From the NCBI GenBank assembly GCA_963675565.2, contig CAXXYD010000004.1:2728001-2792000 (forward strand): a DNA stretch of 64,000 bases, written 5' to 3'. Of this stretch, positions 33,967 to 43,671 are shown in pieces. The first letter of the stretch is position 1; each line of letters opens with the position of its first letter. The position numbers and the translations under genes were made by a program. This stretch comes from JARRKU01 sp963675565 (GTDB lineage Bacteria > Desulfobacterota > Desulfobacteria > Desulfobacterales > Desulfosarcinaceae). Below the pieces are notes generated by a model. That model worked only from the letters and a program-made list of their open reading frames with translations. It was not told the origin of the DNA and did no database searches.

Positions 33967-36807
33967 TCAACACCGGGCCCCCTGGATCTGGTTGTGGCTC
34001 ACCTGGCTGGATATGTTCCGGTCTGACGACGCCTGCTGCGGGTCGATTTTATCGATGCGTACAGCGCACGCTTTATATTCCGCCGTCAAGGTCACCGGAT
34101 CGAAAGCGGCGTTGGTCAGCCAGTTGGCGCAGTTTTCACGGAAGTGAAATGCCATCCACACCAGTCCCCTGGGGACTTGACGGGTCACCTTGGCTTTTAC
34201 CTCGACCTGCCCGCGGCGGGAGCTGACTTTTATGGTTTCGCCATCCGCGATGCCCATTTCCCGGGCGTCCTCGAGCGAAATGTCGGCCGTCTCTTCTCCC
34301 AGCAGATCGTTGAGCCCTTCGCAGCGGCCGGTCTGGGTCCGGGTATGATAATGGGTCAAGCGGCGGCCCGTGCTGAGCGTGAACGGATACTGCGCGTCGG
34401 GAACTTCGGCCGGGGGAGTCCAATCCGCGGGGTTGAACACCCCCAAACCGCAGGTGAACTCACCGTCCTTGTGTAAAAAGCAGGTGCCGGGATGGTCCGC
34501 ATCGGTACACGGCCACTGCAGGCCATTGCCTTCGAGGCGGTGGTATTTGATGCCGGCCAGCGAGGGCGCCAGAACCGATATTTCATCGTCCCAGATTTGT
34601 TGCGCCGATTCCGATGGCCAATGCTGGTCGAAGCGTTTGGCCAGTTCCCTGAAGATCCACCAGTCGGGCTTTGCCTCTCCCGGCGCTGCGCTTGCTGTGC
34701 GAACGCGGCTGACACGGCGTTCGCTGTTGGTATATGTGCCGTCTTTTTCGCTCCAGGCGGCCGCCGGCAGCACGACATGGGCGAAGCGGCTGGTTTCGTT
34801 GGCAAAGATGTCCTGGACCACCAGGAACTCGGCCGATGCCAGCTCGTGCTCGACCTTGCGGATGTCGGGTTCGGTATTGGCCAGGTTTTCGCCGAATATG
34901 TAAAAGCCGCGCACGCGTTTGTTTACCAGGCCATCCATCATTTGGGGGATCATGAGGCCGTTTTTGTCCGGAAGTGCTTTTACATGCCAGGCCTGGGCGA
35001 ATTTGTCCCGGGCGGCTTGGTCGATGACCTTCTGATACCCGGGAAAGACATTGGGCAGGGCGCCCATGTCACAGGCGCCCTGGACATTGTTCTGGCCGCG
35101 CAGCGGGTTAACCCCGCCGCATTCCACGCCCATGTTGCCCAGCAGCATTTGAAGGTTGGCCACCGACATGACATTGTTGGTGCCGCAGGTATGTTCGGTA
35201 ATACCCAGGGTGTAGCACAGCATCATGGGTTTGACCGAGGTGATCCGCCGGGCCAGATCATGCAGCATCGCCACCGAAATACCGCTGATCTCGGCTGCCC
35301 GCTCGGGGGGATATTCCGCGACCTTCTCTTTGAGCCGGTCGAAGTCCACGGTGCAGGAGGCGACGAATTTCCGGTCGTACAGTTGTTCGGCGATGATAAT
35401 GTTCATCAGGCCGTTCAGAAGGGCGATGTCACTGCCCACCCGCAGCGGAACATGCAGCTCGGCAAAATCCACCAGCGGATGCCTGCGCGGGTCCACCACG
35501 ATGAGCCGGGCGCCCCTTAAAACCGCATTTTTGATGAATGTGGAGGCCACGGGATGGGCCTCGGTGGTGTTGGACCCGATTACCATCAGCATTTTGGCCC
35601 GATCGAACTCGTTGAAGGAATTGGTCATGGCTCCCGATCCGAATGATGTCGCCAGCCCGGCGACGGTTGGAGCATGTCAAGTGCGGGCACAATGATCGAT
35701 GTTGTTGGTCCCCAGCGTGGCCCTGAACAGTTTCTGCATGTTGTAGCTGTCTTCGTTGATGCTGCGGGCACAGGAGACCCCGGCCAGAGCATCCGGTCCG
35801 CTCTCGGAGATGATCTGCTTGAACCGGTCGGCGATATGGTCCAGGGCTTCATCCCAGGAGGCTTTCCGGAATTGTCCGTTTTCTTTGATCAACGGGGTGG
35901 TCAGGCGCTCTTCGGAGTAAATGAAATCATAGCCGAAGCGGCCTTTGACGCACAACCGCCCGCGATTGGGTTCGGCCTCTTCGACACCGGTCACCTTGAC
36001 GATTTTTCCATCTTGAACGTGCAGCCACTGCTGGCAGCCCACTCCACAATAAGGGCAGGTGGTGCGTATTTTTTGTGATTTCCAGGGACGGTAGATATGC
36101 CGCGCCTTTTTTTCGACCAGGGCACCCACGGGACAGGCCTGCACGCACTCGCCGCAAAAAACGCAATCGGAATCGACCAGGGGACGGTCGCCGGCCGCAA
36201 CGATCTTGCTCTGCGTACCACGGTAGCCGAAGTCGATGGCACGGTTGGCCTGAACCTCGTTGCAGGCCTGCACGCAACGGCCGCAGAGAATGCAGCGCGA
36301 AAAATCCCGGACGATTAACGGGTTTTTCAACTCCACGGGATAGTCACAGGCGGTTTGCTGATCCGGATCGCCGGTCACCTGGTATGCATAGGCCAATTCC
36401 TGCAGCTTGCAGTCCCCCCACACCGGACAAAGTTCCTGGGATTCGTCTTCGGCCTGGACCCTGGTCTGAAAATCGGTCCAGTCGGAACGCTGTCCGGAGG
36501 CGATGGCGCAGTTATGATTGCCCGAAGCGAGCATCAATTCCAAAATTGCCCGCCGGGCCCGGACGACTTTGGGCGATTCAGTTGAAATTTTCATGCCGGC
36601 AGCAGCCGGTGTGCTGCAGGCAGCCATCAAAGTGCGCGCCCCCTCCACTTCCACCACGCAGATGCGGCATGCTCCGGTCGGGGTGGCGCCTTTCAAATGG
36701 CACAAGGTGGGAATATGAATGCCGTTGGATTCGGCGACATCGAGAATGGTTTGATCCGCTTTGAATTTCAGTTTTCTTTGGTTGATGGTAATGAATTGTT
36801 CGCTCAT
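33967..36807 (-). CDS. Formate dehydrogenase alpha subunit, selenocysteine-containing
   Basis: The two open frames either side of an in-frame TGA (35677-35679) join to a 946-residue protein. TGA falls in the context CART-U-HAPTVAGL, the molybdenum/tungsten-ligand position of formate dehydrogenases, and a SECIS hairpin follows. Domains from the N-terminus: a 2Fe-2S ferredoxin (Cys36, 47, 50, 64), a NuoG-like Cys/His segment, two 4Fe-4S motifs (CILCGRCVQAC, CVFCGECVQACPVG), then the bis-MGD core starting TCPYCGVGC, with Sec at 377 and the C-terminal cap. There is no Tat signal, so it is soluble. It should oxidise formate to CO2 (or reverse), passing electrons through its N-terminal clusters, but no NuoE/NuoF-type partners are adjacent. 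Confidence 0.92.
35648..35679 (-). promoter_or_regulatory. UGA selenocysteine codon and bacterial SECIS hairpin
   Basis: On the minus strand the TGA (35679-35677) is followed 12 nt later by GTCGCC-GGGCT-GGCGAC (35664-35648), a 6-bp stem with a 5-nt loop. Spacing and stem match the E. coli fdhF element, whose loop is GGUCU; here it is GGGCT. The downstream frame stays open for over 550 codons of formate dehydrogenase sequence, which a genuine stop would not allow. Confidence 0.9.
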
Positions 36808-36997
36808 GAATCGTCACCTGCAAGAGGTTGTTGGCTCAGCCGTGCGTTGATTTGCCGTTTCAGCCAGGTTAAAAAGATCAAAATTGACATAACTCATCAG
36901 CATTATGATGCGTCGTGCGTTATCGGACTACGTGTGATGGATTCCGGACAAACCCGTCCGTAGGGCTTTTAGAGCTTATAAGCCGCAACAGATAAAT

Positions 36998-37013
36998 ATG
37001 TCAATATTGACAT
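36998..37013. promoter_or_regulatory. 16-bp palindromic operator candidate upstream of fdh
   Basis: ATGTCAATATTGACAT is a perfect palindrome 190 bp upstream of the formate dehydrogenase start. A half site ATTGACAT recurs at 36883-36890. The same palindrome with one mismatch (ATGTCAATATTGATAT) lies upstream of mop at 46780. The gap 36808-37195 holds no gene; it also contains a small CGGAC/GTCCG hairpin near 36947. A dimeric transcription factor is implied, but I cannot name it. Confidence 0.6.
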
Positions 37014-37195
37014 GTATAAAATGGTTGGATTTTGAAGTAAAAATACGTTTTGCAGAAAATACGGTCTAAAAATAACGTAAAGCAACATCGGGAATTGAAT
37101 GTCGCCGGGTGTCCGGCCAAAACCCGCATCGGCGGATATTGATCCCAACAAAATCCTGATTGCGCTCCAACAGTCCGCAAGCGATTTCCAATAGC

Positions 37196-38551
37196 TCATT
37201 CATGAGGCGACGGTTCTTTGCGCAGGTCTAGTAATTGACGTTTGGCCAGAGGTGATGGAGCATCGGCTGCCGGTTGCCACTGCACCGGTTTCAGCTCGAG
37301 GAGACCTGACGCAACAGCGGCATGAATCGCGGGGTATTTCTCAAGGGCAAGGCCCAGTCCGGTTTCCCGCCGCTGTGGATTATCATCAATTGAGTAGACG
37401 GTCAGATGCAGCTGATACAGCCGGCCGCTGCGCCTGATTTCGGCCCGGTAGTTGATGACGGACGGTGTGCCAAAAACGATTTCATCGAGCTGGGCCAGTT
37501 CCAGCCGCCGGCCATCGGCCAGGGTGATCGTGTTGGCGAGCCGTCCGCGCACATGCGCCATGCGTTTGAGCACCGAACCGCAGGGGCACGGTTCAGCCAA
37601 GATGGTCGCCAGGTCACCCGTTCGGTAGCGCAGCAGGGGCATGGCCCTGCGCGTCAGGGTCGTAAAGACCACCTCGCCCGGGGTGCCGTCCGGCACCGGC
37701 TGCCCCGTCAGGGGATCGACGATTTCAAACAGCAGATCCGCTTCGCGCAGGTGATACCCCTGTCGGGCCGAGCAATCCACAGCCCCGCCATAGCCCATCT
37801 CCGTCATGCCGTAATGTTGGTATATCCGGCACCCCCAGCGCTGTGCAATTGCGGCCGCCAGGCTTCGGGGGACATAATCCGTGCTTAGCAGAATGCTTTT
37901 AATTCGGCCTTGTTTGATATGGATGGATTCACGATGGCGGACCAGGCGGATCAATTGAATGGGGGTGCCCACAATACAGTCGATCCGCTGATCCACAATG
38001 GTTTCCAGGATCACTGCCGGCTCGGTCATGGGGTCCAGAAGCAGGCCGTGCACGTCCATGCGCGCCAATGCCTCGCACAGCAGATCGCCGACGCTGGCCG
38101 GGGTTGGTCCGGGCAGCAGCACCAGTGCCCGCTGGCCGGGCACCACCAGCGAGGCCATGCCGTAATGAAAAAAATCGATGGTCTGCTCCAGGTCCGATGT
38201 CGTGAAGAAAACCCGCTTGGATGCTGCAGTCGTTCCGGAAGTCTGTAATGTAACGGCCCGGGCCACATCGCTTTGGGAGACACATAAAAATTGCAGGGGC
38301 GAACGCTGGATATGCTGCGGGTCAGTGAAGGGAAGGCGGGTCAGACCATTGCCGACGACAAGTTCGGATAGAGTTGAATCGGCCAGCAACGGGCGGTAAT
38401 GCAGGCTTTGGCGGCGACACAGGGCCAGGGTTGCTTCAAGGTGTCTGCATTGGTGTTGCCGCAGTACGTCGCGCGTCAGGGCAGATCCCGGGGGCAAACC
38501 GATCCGCTTGGCCGTCCATTGATCCAGGGGGGTGGGAGAATACGGTTTCAT
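37196..38551 (-). CDS. AMP-dependent CoA ligase, DVU_1553 family
   Basis: The start is ATG 38551, in an ATGA overlap with the radical SAM stop. The 451-residue protein is of the phenylacetate-CoA-ligase-like adenylating group. It has TLQTSGTTAASKRVFFT (P-loop), HYGMTEMGYGG (A5), LRYRTGDLATI (A7/A8) and the C-terminal GRLANTITLADGRRLELAQLD. These activate carboxylates with ATP and CoA. In this operon it follows mop, two redox proteins, a methyltransferase and a radical SAM protein, so an acid released from aldehyde oxidation may be its substrate; that is inference. It is the last gene of the operon. Confidence 0.82.
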   Translation of the reverse strand: MKPYSPTPLDQWTAKRIGLPPGSALTRDVLRQHQCRHLEATLALCRRQSLHYRPLLADSTLSELVVGNGLTRLPFTDPQHIQRSPLQFLCVSQSDVARAVTLQTSGTTAASKRVFFTTSDLEQTIDFFHYGMASLVVPGQRALVLLPGPTPASVGDLLCEALARMDVHGLLLDPMTEPAVILETIVDQRIDCIVGTPIQLIRLVRHRESIHIKQGRIKSILLSTDYVPRSLAAAIAQRWGCRIYQHYGMTEMGYGGAVDCSARQGYHLREADLLFEIVDPLTGQPVPDGTPGEVVFTTLTRRAMPLLRYRTGDLATILAEPCPCGSVLKRMAHVRGRLANTITLADGRRLELAQLDEIVFGTPSVINYRAEIRRSGRLYQLHLTVYSIDDNPQRRETGLGLALEKYPAIHAAVASGLLELKPVQWQPAADAPSPLAKRQLLDLRKEPSPHE

Positions 38552-39942
38552 GGGCGATAGAGCCTCTTTCCTGCGGAACTGGTCAGGTTGTACAGGCAAA
38601 AAGGGATCAGCCGGCCCTCGGGCGACAGGACATGAATGCAGCAATCGCGCACACGCTCCAGGTCCAGGCTCCAGGCATCCTGGAAAGCCATGGCTGAAAC
38701 GGAAAAGGTGCGCGCGTTGGCCTGGGCCAGAAAAGCGTCCAGATCCGGAAGCGGCGGGCCTTCACAGCAGCCGTTCGCAGCCGCCTTTTTAGCCGGCATC
38801 TTCGAAATTTGCGCTGCGGGTTGTGGCCCGGCCCACTGCCGGGCCACAGCGGCGATGGCGCGGGCGGCCCCCTTTTCTGCAGGAATTGGGTCCGCACAGC
38901 ATTGGGGCGCAAATGGCGGCTGAAGGGATTGGGGCCGGCCATCCCGGTCGATCAGGAACTGGCCGTGAAAGGAGCACAACGCATTTTCACAGCACGGCGG
39001 TTTGAAGGCATCGGCCGCAAACCGTCCGTCCGTCTGGTTTTCGATGGCGCGAATGACATCGGGCAGGGTTACCCGGGAACCCTGCGGCAGCCCATGGGGG
39101 TAGCGGCCAAAATAGCTCACCGGCTGAAAATGGACGGACCGCACCGCGGGGAACCACTCCAGGGCCAGTTCTAAAATATCGCCGATGTTGTCGGTGTTGA
39201 TGCCGGCAACAATGGTCGGCACCAGTACGACCCCCAGTCCAGCCTGTGCACAGGCCTCTATGGCGGCCCGCTTTAGCGCCATCAGCCGCCGGCCCCGCAG
39301 CGCTTGATGGATGTCATCGTGCGTGCCGTCGAACTGCAAAAATACCGTACTGAGCCCCGCCCTTTTAAGGGCCTCCGGGTCCACCGACCGGTCGGCCAGT
39401 CGCAGGCCGTTGGTGTTGAGTTGAATGAAGTCGAACCCCTGGCGGCGCCCCATGGCGATGATTTCCGGCAGGTCCCGGCGAAGGGTGGGCTCGCCGCCCG
39501 AAATTTGCAGATTGCAGTTGCCGCCGGCGTGCCGGGCGGATTGGAACCAGCCCTTCAGGGTCTGATGGTCCGGGTCGATGCGGGTGTTGCCGGCCGCGGC
39601 ATAACAGACCGGGCAATGGAGATTGCAGCGCTGGGTCACCTCCACGATCACCGAGCAGGTGCGCTGGCGGTGCCGGGGGCACAACCCGCAGTCGAAAGGG
39701 CAGCCTTGGGCTACATTGGTGCTGGTCACCGGCGGCTGTGTGGGGATTTTGGGCCTGCGCCAGGTCCGGAACGCAGGCGGGCCCTGCCACACCAGGGTCA
39801 GAAAGGAGCCGTGGGCCATGCAGGTCTTTTTTAAAAACACCGCTTCGCCGTGACTGATGTAGGCGGCGGGGACACGGGCCAGGCAAACCGGGCAGAGGCT
39901 CTGGGTGGGGCATTGGAAATCAGGCACCGGGACCGAATCCAT
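38548..39942 (-). CDS. Radical SAM protein of the mop-associated cluster (TrsS-like)
   Basis: The 464-residue protein has the radical SAM motif CNLHCPVC (residues ~106-113) and NLQISGGEPTLR after it. Extra cysteine clusters flank it: CPVCLARVP near the N-terminus, GCPFDCGLCPRH at ~80-90 just before the core, and PPCCENALCSF near residue 300. The overall plan matches radical SAM tungsten/MoaA-like tetraether-type enzymes that attach or modify carbon chains. Homologues in this neighbourhood are, as I recall, sometimes selenoproteins; here the candidate positions are Cys. The start overlaps the C-GCAxxG-C-C gene by 23 bp, so translation is coupled. Confidence 0.82.
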   Translation of the reverse strand: MDSVPVPDFQCPTQSLCPVCLARVPAAYISHGEAVFLKKTCMAHGSFLTLVWQGPPAFRTWRRPKIPTQPPVTSTNVAQGCPFDCGLCPRHRQRTCSVIVEVTQRCNLHCPVCYAAAGNTRIDPDHQTLKGWFQSARHAGGNCNLQISGGEPTLRRDLPEIIAMGRRQGFDFIQLNTNGLRLADRSVDPEALKRAGLSTVFLQFDGTHDDIHQALRGRRLMALKRAAIEACAQAGLGVVLVPTIVAGINTDNIGDILELALEWFPAVRSVHFQPVSYFGRYPHGLPQGSRVTLPDVIRAIENQTDGRFAADAFKPPCCENALCSFHGQFLIDRDGRPQSLQPPFAPQCCADPIPAEKGAARAIAAVARQWAGPQPAAQISKMPAKKAAANGCCEGPPLPDLDAFLAQANARTFSVSAMAFQDAWSLDLERVRDCCIHVLSPEGRLIPFCLYNLTSSAGKRLYRP

Positions 39943-40360
39943 TTTCCATCAGTATGGCCATGGTTTTGGCATAGGTGTCGGCCAACAGGGCGCCGCACAC
40001 CTGCCGGGATGAACTGGGACCGCCTTCGCCGGTGATGGTATCACAGGCCGTCCCGCCATGGCGTTGTCCCACGTGGTCGTGAAACCATGCGCACAGCTCA
40101 TCCTGCATCATCGCTAACCGGTGGGAGGCTGTTTCTTCACCACCGCTGTCTTCGGCAAACAATGCCAGCAGGCAGCAGGCGGCTGTCAGGGTGCCGCAGG
40201 TGGCCTTGCCTGTTCCGCATCCGTAGGCCAATCCGGCCATGGCACGCACCAGTTCGCTGTTTTTGCGCCCTGCCGCCTCAAGGGCGATCCGGATCAGAAT
40301 CTGACTGCAGTTGTAACCGCCCTGCGAAAGCTTCATCATCCGGATGAGAAAATCCTCCAT
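39920..40360 (-). CDS. C-GCAxxG-C-C family protein (DVU_1555 type)
   Basis: From ATG 40360, behind a GGAGGG site, the 146-residue protein has the C_GCAxxG_C_C pattern: GGYNCSQ at ~13-19, GLAYGCGTGKATCGTLTAACC at ~45-65 and a later CDTITGEGG and QVCGALL. Proteins of this family carry several conserved cysteines that likely bind metal or a redox cofactor, and their function is unsettled. The start is inside the methyltransferase coding sequence (83-bp overlap). In D. vulgaris the equivalent lies between the methyltransferase and radical SAM genes, as here. Confidence 0.82.
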   Translation of the reverse strand: MEDFLIRMMKLSQGGYNCSQILIRIALEAAGRKNSELVRAMAGLAYGCGTGKATCGTLTAACCLLALFAEDSGGEETASHRLAMMQDELCAWFHDHVGQRHGGTACDTITGEGGPSSSRQVCGALLADTYAKTMAILMENGFGPGA

Positions 40361-41090
40361 CAAGTCCCTCCTTGCGGGCCACCAACAGATAGTATCCCGG
40401 CCGGGCCCGGTTGTCGTACCCATTAAACGTGCAGTCCTGCCGCTGCATGCCCGCTGCATGCCAAAAGGAGGCTATCGAGCCGTAGGCAAGCACCAGTTCG
40501 GCGGCAAAGTGTTTGAGCCATGCCGTGTGATCTTCCCACACCAGCACCCGGAAACCGCACTGGATCAGCAATTCTTCCACGGCGCTGCGATCCAGGGCGC
40601 CATTGAGGCAGCAGCGCACCGGCAGCTTTTCTCCCCGGCGATCCGCTTCCCCGCTCCGCGTATACAGGTCGCTGAGAATCAACAGGCCGCCGGCGGTCAG
40701 CACCCGGTGAAATTCTTTAAGTGCCTCGGCCGGATACGCCAGCAGCGACAGGAGGCATTCGCACAACACACCTGAAAAAATTCCCCCGGAAAAAGGCACC
40801 TGCTCGGCCCGGGCGCGCACCAGAGCAAGTCGGGTGGACCGCGAGCGGCCCTCCCGGAGCAATTTTCGCGAAAGATCCAGGCCGAACGCGTTCAAACCCC
40901 GATGATTCTTTAAATAGGCAACGGTGGCCCCGGTGCCGCAGCCCGCATCAAGAACGCGGGCACCGGTTTTGAAGCCGCACAGCGCCATCGCCCGCCGGGT
41001 CAGTGCCAGCCCGCCGGGGCGTATGGTGTTCCCACTGACAGAACGCACAGCCGCCGATTCATAAAGGTTTGCGGCTTCACTTGTCTTCAA
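40278..41090 (-). CDS. Class I SAM-dependent methyltransferase (DVU_1556/TrsM-like)
   Basis: The start is TTG 41090, 7 nt after GGAG, giving 270 residues. Motif I is VLDAGCGTGATVAYL (residues ~45-59), and FSGGIFSGVLCECLLSLL and VLTAGGLLILSDLYT are motifs II/III. A Cys pair (RCCLNGA) lies near 160. The substrate is unknown. The last ~30 residues overlap the next gene in another frame, a longer overlap than usual. It may reflect a late stop, since GYYLLVARK would be a natural end. It is part of the mop operon, overlapping the small redox gene by 14 bp. Confidence 0.8.
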   Translation of the reverse strand: MKTSEAANLYESAAVRSVSGNTIRPGGLALTRRAMALCGFKTGARVLDAGCGTGATVAYLKNHRGLNAFGLDLSRKLLREGRSRSTRLALVRARAEQVPFSGGIFSGVLCECLLSLLAYPAEALKEFHRVLTAGGLLILSDLYTRSGEADRRGEKLPVRCCLNGALDRSAVEELLIQCGFRVLVWEDHTAWLKHFAAELVLAYGSIASFWHAAGMQRQDCTFNGYDNRARPGYYLLVARKEGLDGGFSHPDDEAFAGRLQLQSDSDPDRP

Positions 41091-41289
41091 GTATTTGCTC
41101 CACTTCGGCCATCTTGCCCAGCGCGATGGATTCAGGCACCATCACCAGGCCGCACCGGGGACAATGGGGCAGCTCGGTGGTGAAACGATGGCCCATGTAG
41201 GATACGGTCACCTGCCCCGCGACCAGCGCGCACCGGCATTGGTCGCAGGTCCACTTCATCTCTTGCGCCGTTGCGGACTCGGTGATCAT
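41077..41289 (-). CDS. Small zinc-ribbon-like redox protein (DVU_1557 family)
   Basis: The 70-residue protein has two CxxC pairs: WTCDQCRCALV near 14-22 and LPHCPRCGLVMV near 40-51. They can bind zinc or iron, rubredoxin-like. The start overlaps the preceding stop (ATGA, 41286-41289), so the two are translationally coupled. It is probably an electron carrier or scaffold between the dicluster flavoprotein and the other enzymes of the operon, by position only. Confidence 0.75.
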   Translation of the reverse strand: MITESATAQEMKWTCDQCRCALVAGQVTVSYMGHRFTTELPHCPRCGLVMVPESIALGKMAEVEQILEDK

Positions 41290-43577
41290 GGAAAACTGAC
41301 CTCCATGCGGTGGGCGTAGGCATTGTAGATTTCATAGCCGTCTCCCAGCGGGGCGTACTCGACCCAGAACGTGACATGGCCTGATCGCCATGCCGCTTTA
41401 AAATGCCTGCTTTCCACATGTCGCAGGCGCCGGCCGCCGGCTTCGGCATGCTGGATCACCTGCTGGAGGTCTTCGACGAGGATCCGCCGCGATTCCAAGA
41501 CATCGCCGACTTCAGGCGGGATATGCAGCTCAAAGGGCTGATGGCCGGTGCCGGCCGCAGGCGCTTCGTTCCAGACCTCAGCCAGCAGACCGTTTTTGAG
41601 TCGGCTCCGGTTGTCGCGGCGCCGGGACCAGCCGGTGCGTTTGCGGCCGGCCGGATCGGCAGGGGCCGCGCTGCTGAAAAGCAGATCCAGCAGGTGCAGG
41701 GTCCGCTTGTCCACGGCGGCCATGCTGTCCCTGCACATGGCACAATAGGTCAGGTAATCGTGGCTGGAAAGCCGGGACCGTCGCCGCACCACTTCCATGG
41801 CCAGATCGGGGGCCGCGTTGGACATCAAGCCTCCGAAGCCGCAGCATTCGGTTTTTTCGCCGCCCGGGGAAAGTTCTTCATACGCGATTCCCAACCGGTC
41901 GAGAATGTGCCTGACGGCGTTCTGAATATGGGGTTCATGACGGGTGGTGCAGGGGTCATGAACGGCAACGGGTGAAGAGAAACCATTTCCCGCCGCCGAA
42001 GGCAACGGGCTGTGGGCAAGTATCGGCCAGACCGATTGCACTGCGATTTCCGGCAGGTTCTGGCGGAACATCTGATAGCAGGTGGAACAGGCCGCAATCA
42101 GGTGCGGCCGACCCATATCCTGCCACTGCCGGGTCAGGGCGTCGCAGACCTCCCGGTACAGGCTTTGCCGGCCGGCCCAGTGCGCCGGTGCGCCGCAGCA
42201 GCCCAGGATCAGCCCCACATCGCCCTGCTGCACAGATCGCAGGTGTTCGTATAGCGGTTTGATCTTATCCGGATCGGCGGCGCAGAGCTGGCACCCCGGA
42301 AACAAGGCATACCGGCAGCGATCCGTTCCCGGCGCGCTGCGCGCCAGCGAGAACCGCTCGCTGCGGCTGAACTCCATATCCAGCAGGGCGAATTCATGGG
42401 CCGACGGCGGCATTTTCCCTTTTTGCACCATGGCCTGCCGGGCCTGCAGACAAAGATCCTGCATGGCGAAATCTTCCGGGCAAACCGTTTCGCACAGGCC
42501 GCACAGGCTGCAGCTGTTGATCAGTTTGTTGGCCGTGCGGGCGCCCATCACCAGGGATGCATTGTTGTAGATCTCACGGGCGTATTTGCGCGGATAGGCG
42601 CCAAAGGTTTCCAGATAGGCGCAGCTCTTGACACATTCCAGGCACTGGCACTGCAAACAGCGGTCGGCTTCCCTTTTTGCCTCCTCGATTGAGTAGCCCG
42701 CAGCCGGGTTGGTCATGACCACGGCAGGCGCCTGAGCCACGCCTTTCAGGCTGGTGAACAGACGGCTGTCCAGGGGCCCTTCTTTTTCCCGGCCGGCGGT
42801 GAGCGATACCTTCTGAAGGAAACGGTCGATGGTTGTGGCCGCCCAGCGTCCCTGGGCCGCCTGCCACACAGCGGACGGTGGGGTGCCGCCGGCGAAAATT
42901 CCCGCCATACCGGTTTGTTGAAGCCGGGCTTCGACCCGTCGGCTTTCAGGGGGCCACACGGCGGCGGGTTGAACGCTGTCAAGACCGATGTAAACGGCCT
43001 GAAACGTTTTCAGCAGGTCCCCGGGGAAATCTTCATGATCGATGGATACGTTGACCTGCAGTTGGACGCCCAGCGTCTTGAGTCCGTCGATTTGCCCCTG
43101 CACAAGGCCGGGCGAAAGAAGCGCACGATGCTGTTGCACCAGTTCAGCGCCGGGCTGTGGTCCCGGTTCCATGAGGGTAATGGCATATCCTTTACGGATC
43201 AGGTCCCAGACGGCCGTCAGGCTGCTCAGGCCTGTTCCCACGACGGCCACCGCCTTGTTCCTTGCCGGCATGGCCGGAGCGGATAGGGGTGATGGGTGGC
43301 TCCGGACGCAGGCGCGTTCCAGGGCGCCAATACGAATAGCGTCACCACATTGGGAGCGGATGCAGCGGGTTTCACAGGGGGCATCGCAGATACGGCCCAA
43401 CAGATCGGGCAGGGGCATTGTTTTGCGCAATATGTGCACGGCCTCGGCCCATCTTCCGGCCTGAATGCGGCCGATAAAGCCGCGCACATCCACGTGCAGG
43501 GGGCAGGCGGCCGTGCACTGGGGCGGTTGGTCCTGAATGCAGCGTTCTTCCCACTGGTGCAGTTCGCTCTGATCCAT
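41286..43577 (-). CDS. Pyridine nucleotide-disulfide oxidoreductase with dicluster and HdrB-like domains (DVU_1558 family)
   Basis: The 763-residue protein begins with a cysteine-rich segment (CTAACPLHVDVRGF; CDAPCETRCIRSQCG), as in the GltD-type dicluster adapter. VAVVGTGLSSLTAVWDLI is the FAD-binding motif. CLQCQCLECVKSC and CSLCGLCETVCPEDF are two 4Fe-4S sites. LFPGCQLCA, LGCCGAPAHW, CSTCYQMF, ECCGFGGLMSN and CAMCRDS are the two CCG domains typical of HdrB. It therefore joins a flavin dehydrogenase with heterodisulfide-reductase-like clusters. It probably carries electrons from the aldehyde oxidoreductase. It sits 95 bp downstream of mop. Confidence 0.83.
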   Translation of the reverse strand: MDQSELHQWEERCIQDQPPQCTAACPLHVDVRGFIGRIQAGRWAEAVHILRKTMPLPDLLGRICDAPCETRCIRSQCGDAIRIGALERACVRSHPSPLSAPAMPARNKAVAVVGTGLSSLTAVWDLIRKGYAITLMEPGPQPGAELVQQHRALLSPGLVQGQIDGLKTLGVQLQVNVSIDHEDFPGDLLKTFQAVYIGLDSVQPAAVWPPESRRVEARLQQTGMAGIFAGGTPPSAVWQAAQGRWAATTIDRFLQKVSLTAGREKEGPLDSRLFTSLKGVAQAPAVVMTNPAAGYSIEEAKREADRCLQCQCLECVKSCAYLETFGAYPRKYAREIYNNASLVMGARTANKLINSCSLCGLCETVCPEDFAMQDLCLQARQAMVQKGKMPPSAHEFALLDMEFSRSERFSLARSAPGTDRCRYALFPGCQLCAADPDKIKPLYEHLRSVQQGDVGLILGCCGAPAHWAGRQSLYREVCDALTRQWQDMGRPHLIAACSTCYQMFRQNLPEIAVQSVWPILAHSPLPSAAGNGFSSPVAVHDPCTTRHEPHIQNAVRHILDRLGIAYEELSPGGEKTECCGFGGLMSNAAPDLAMEVVRRRSRLSSHDYLTYCAMCRDSMAAVDKRTLHLLDLLFSSAAPADPAGRKRTGWSRRRDNRSRLKNGLLAEVWNEAPAAGTGHQPFELHIPPEVGDVLESRRILVEDLQQVIQHAEAGGRRLRHVESRHFKAAWRSGHVTFWVEYAPLGDGYEIYNAYAHRMEVSFP

Positions 43578-43671
43578 GCGATTTCTTTTGATGCGCGCCG
43601 GGGCCAGCCCGGAATGGCCGCTTGGCCGTGGCTGCCCCGGCGGGTATTATTGGTTCATGGTACCGTTAGCC

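Noticed and set aside
35677..35679. Stop codon splitting formate dehydrogenase, possible pseudogene
   Set aside because: The TGA lies at the conserved Sec/Cys position and is followed by a SECIS hairpin, so it is selenocysteine rather than a broken gene.
32355..36807. fdh-gabD as one operon
   Set aside because: The 146-bp gap has no terminator, but there is no overlap or functional link either; co-transcription remains unproven.
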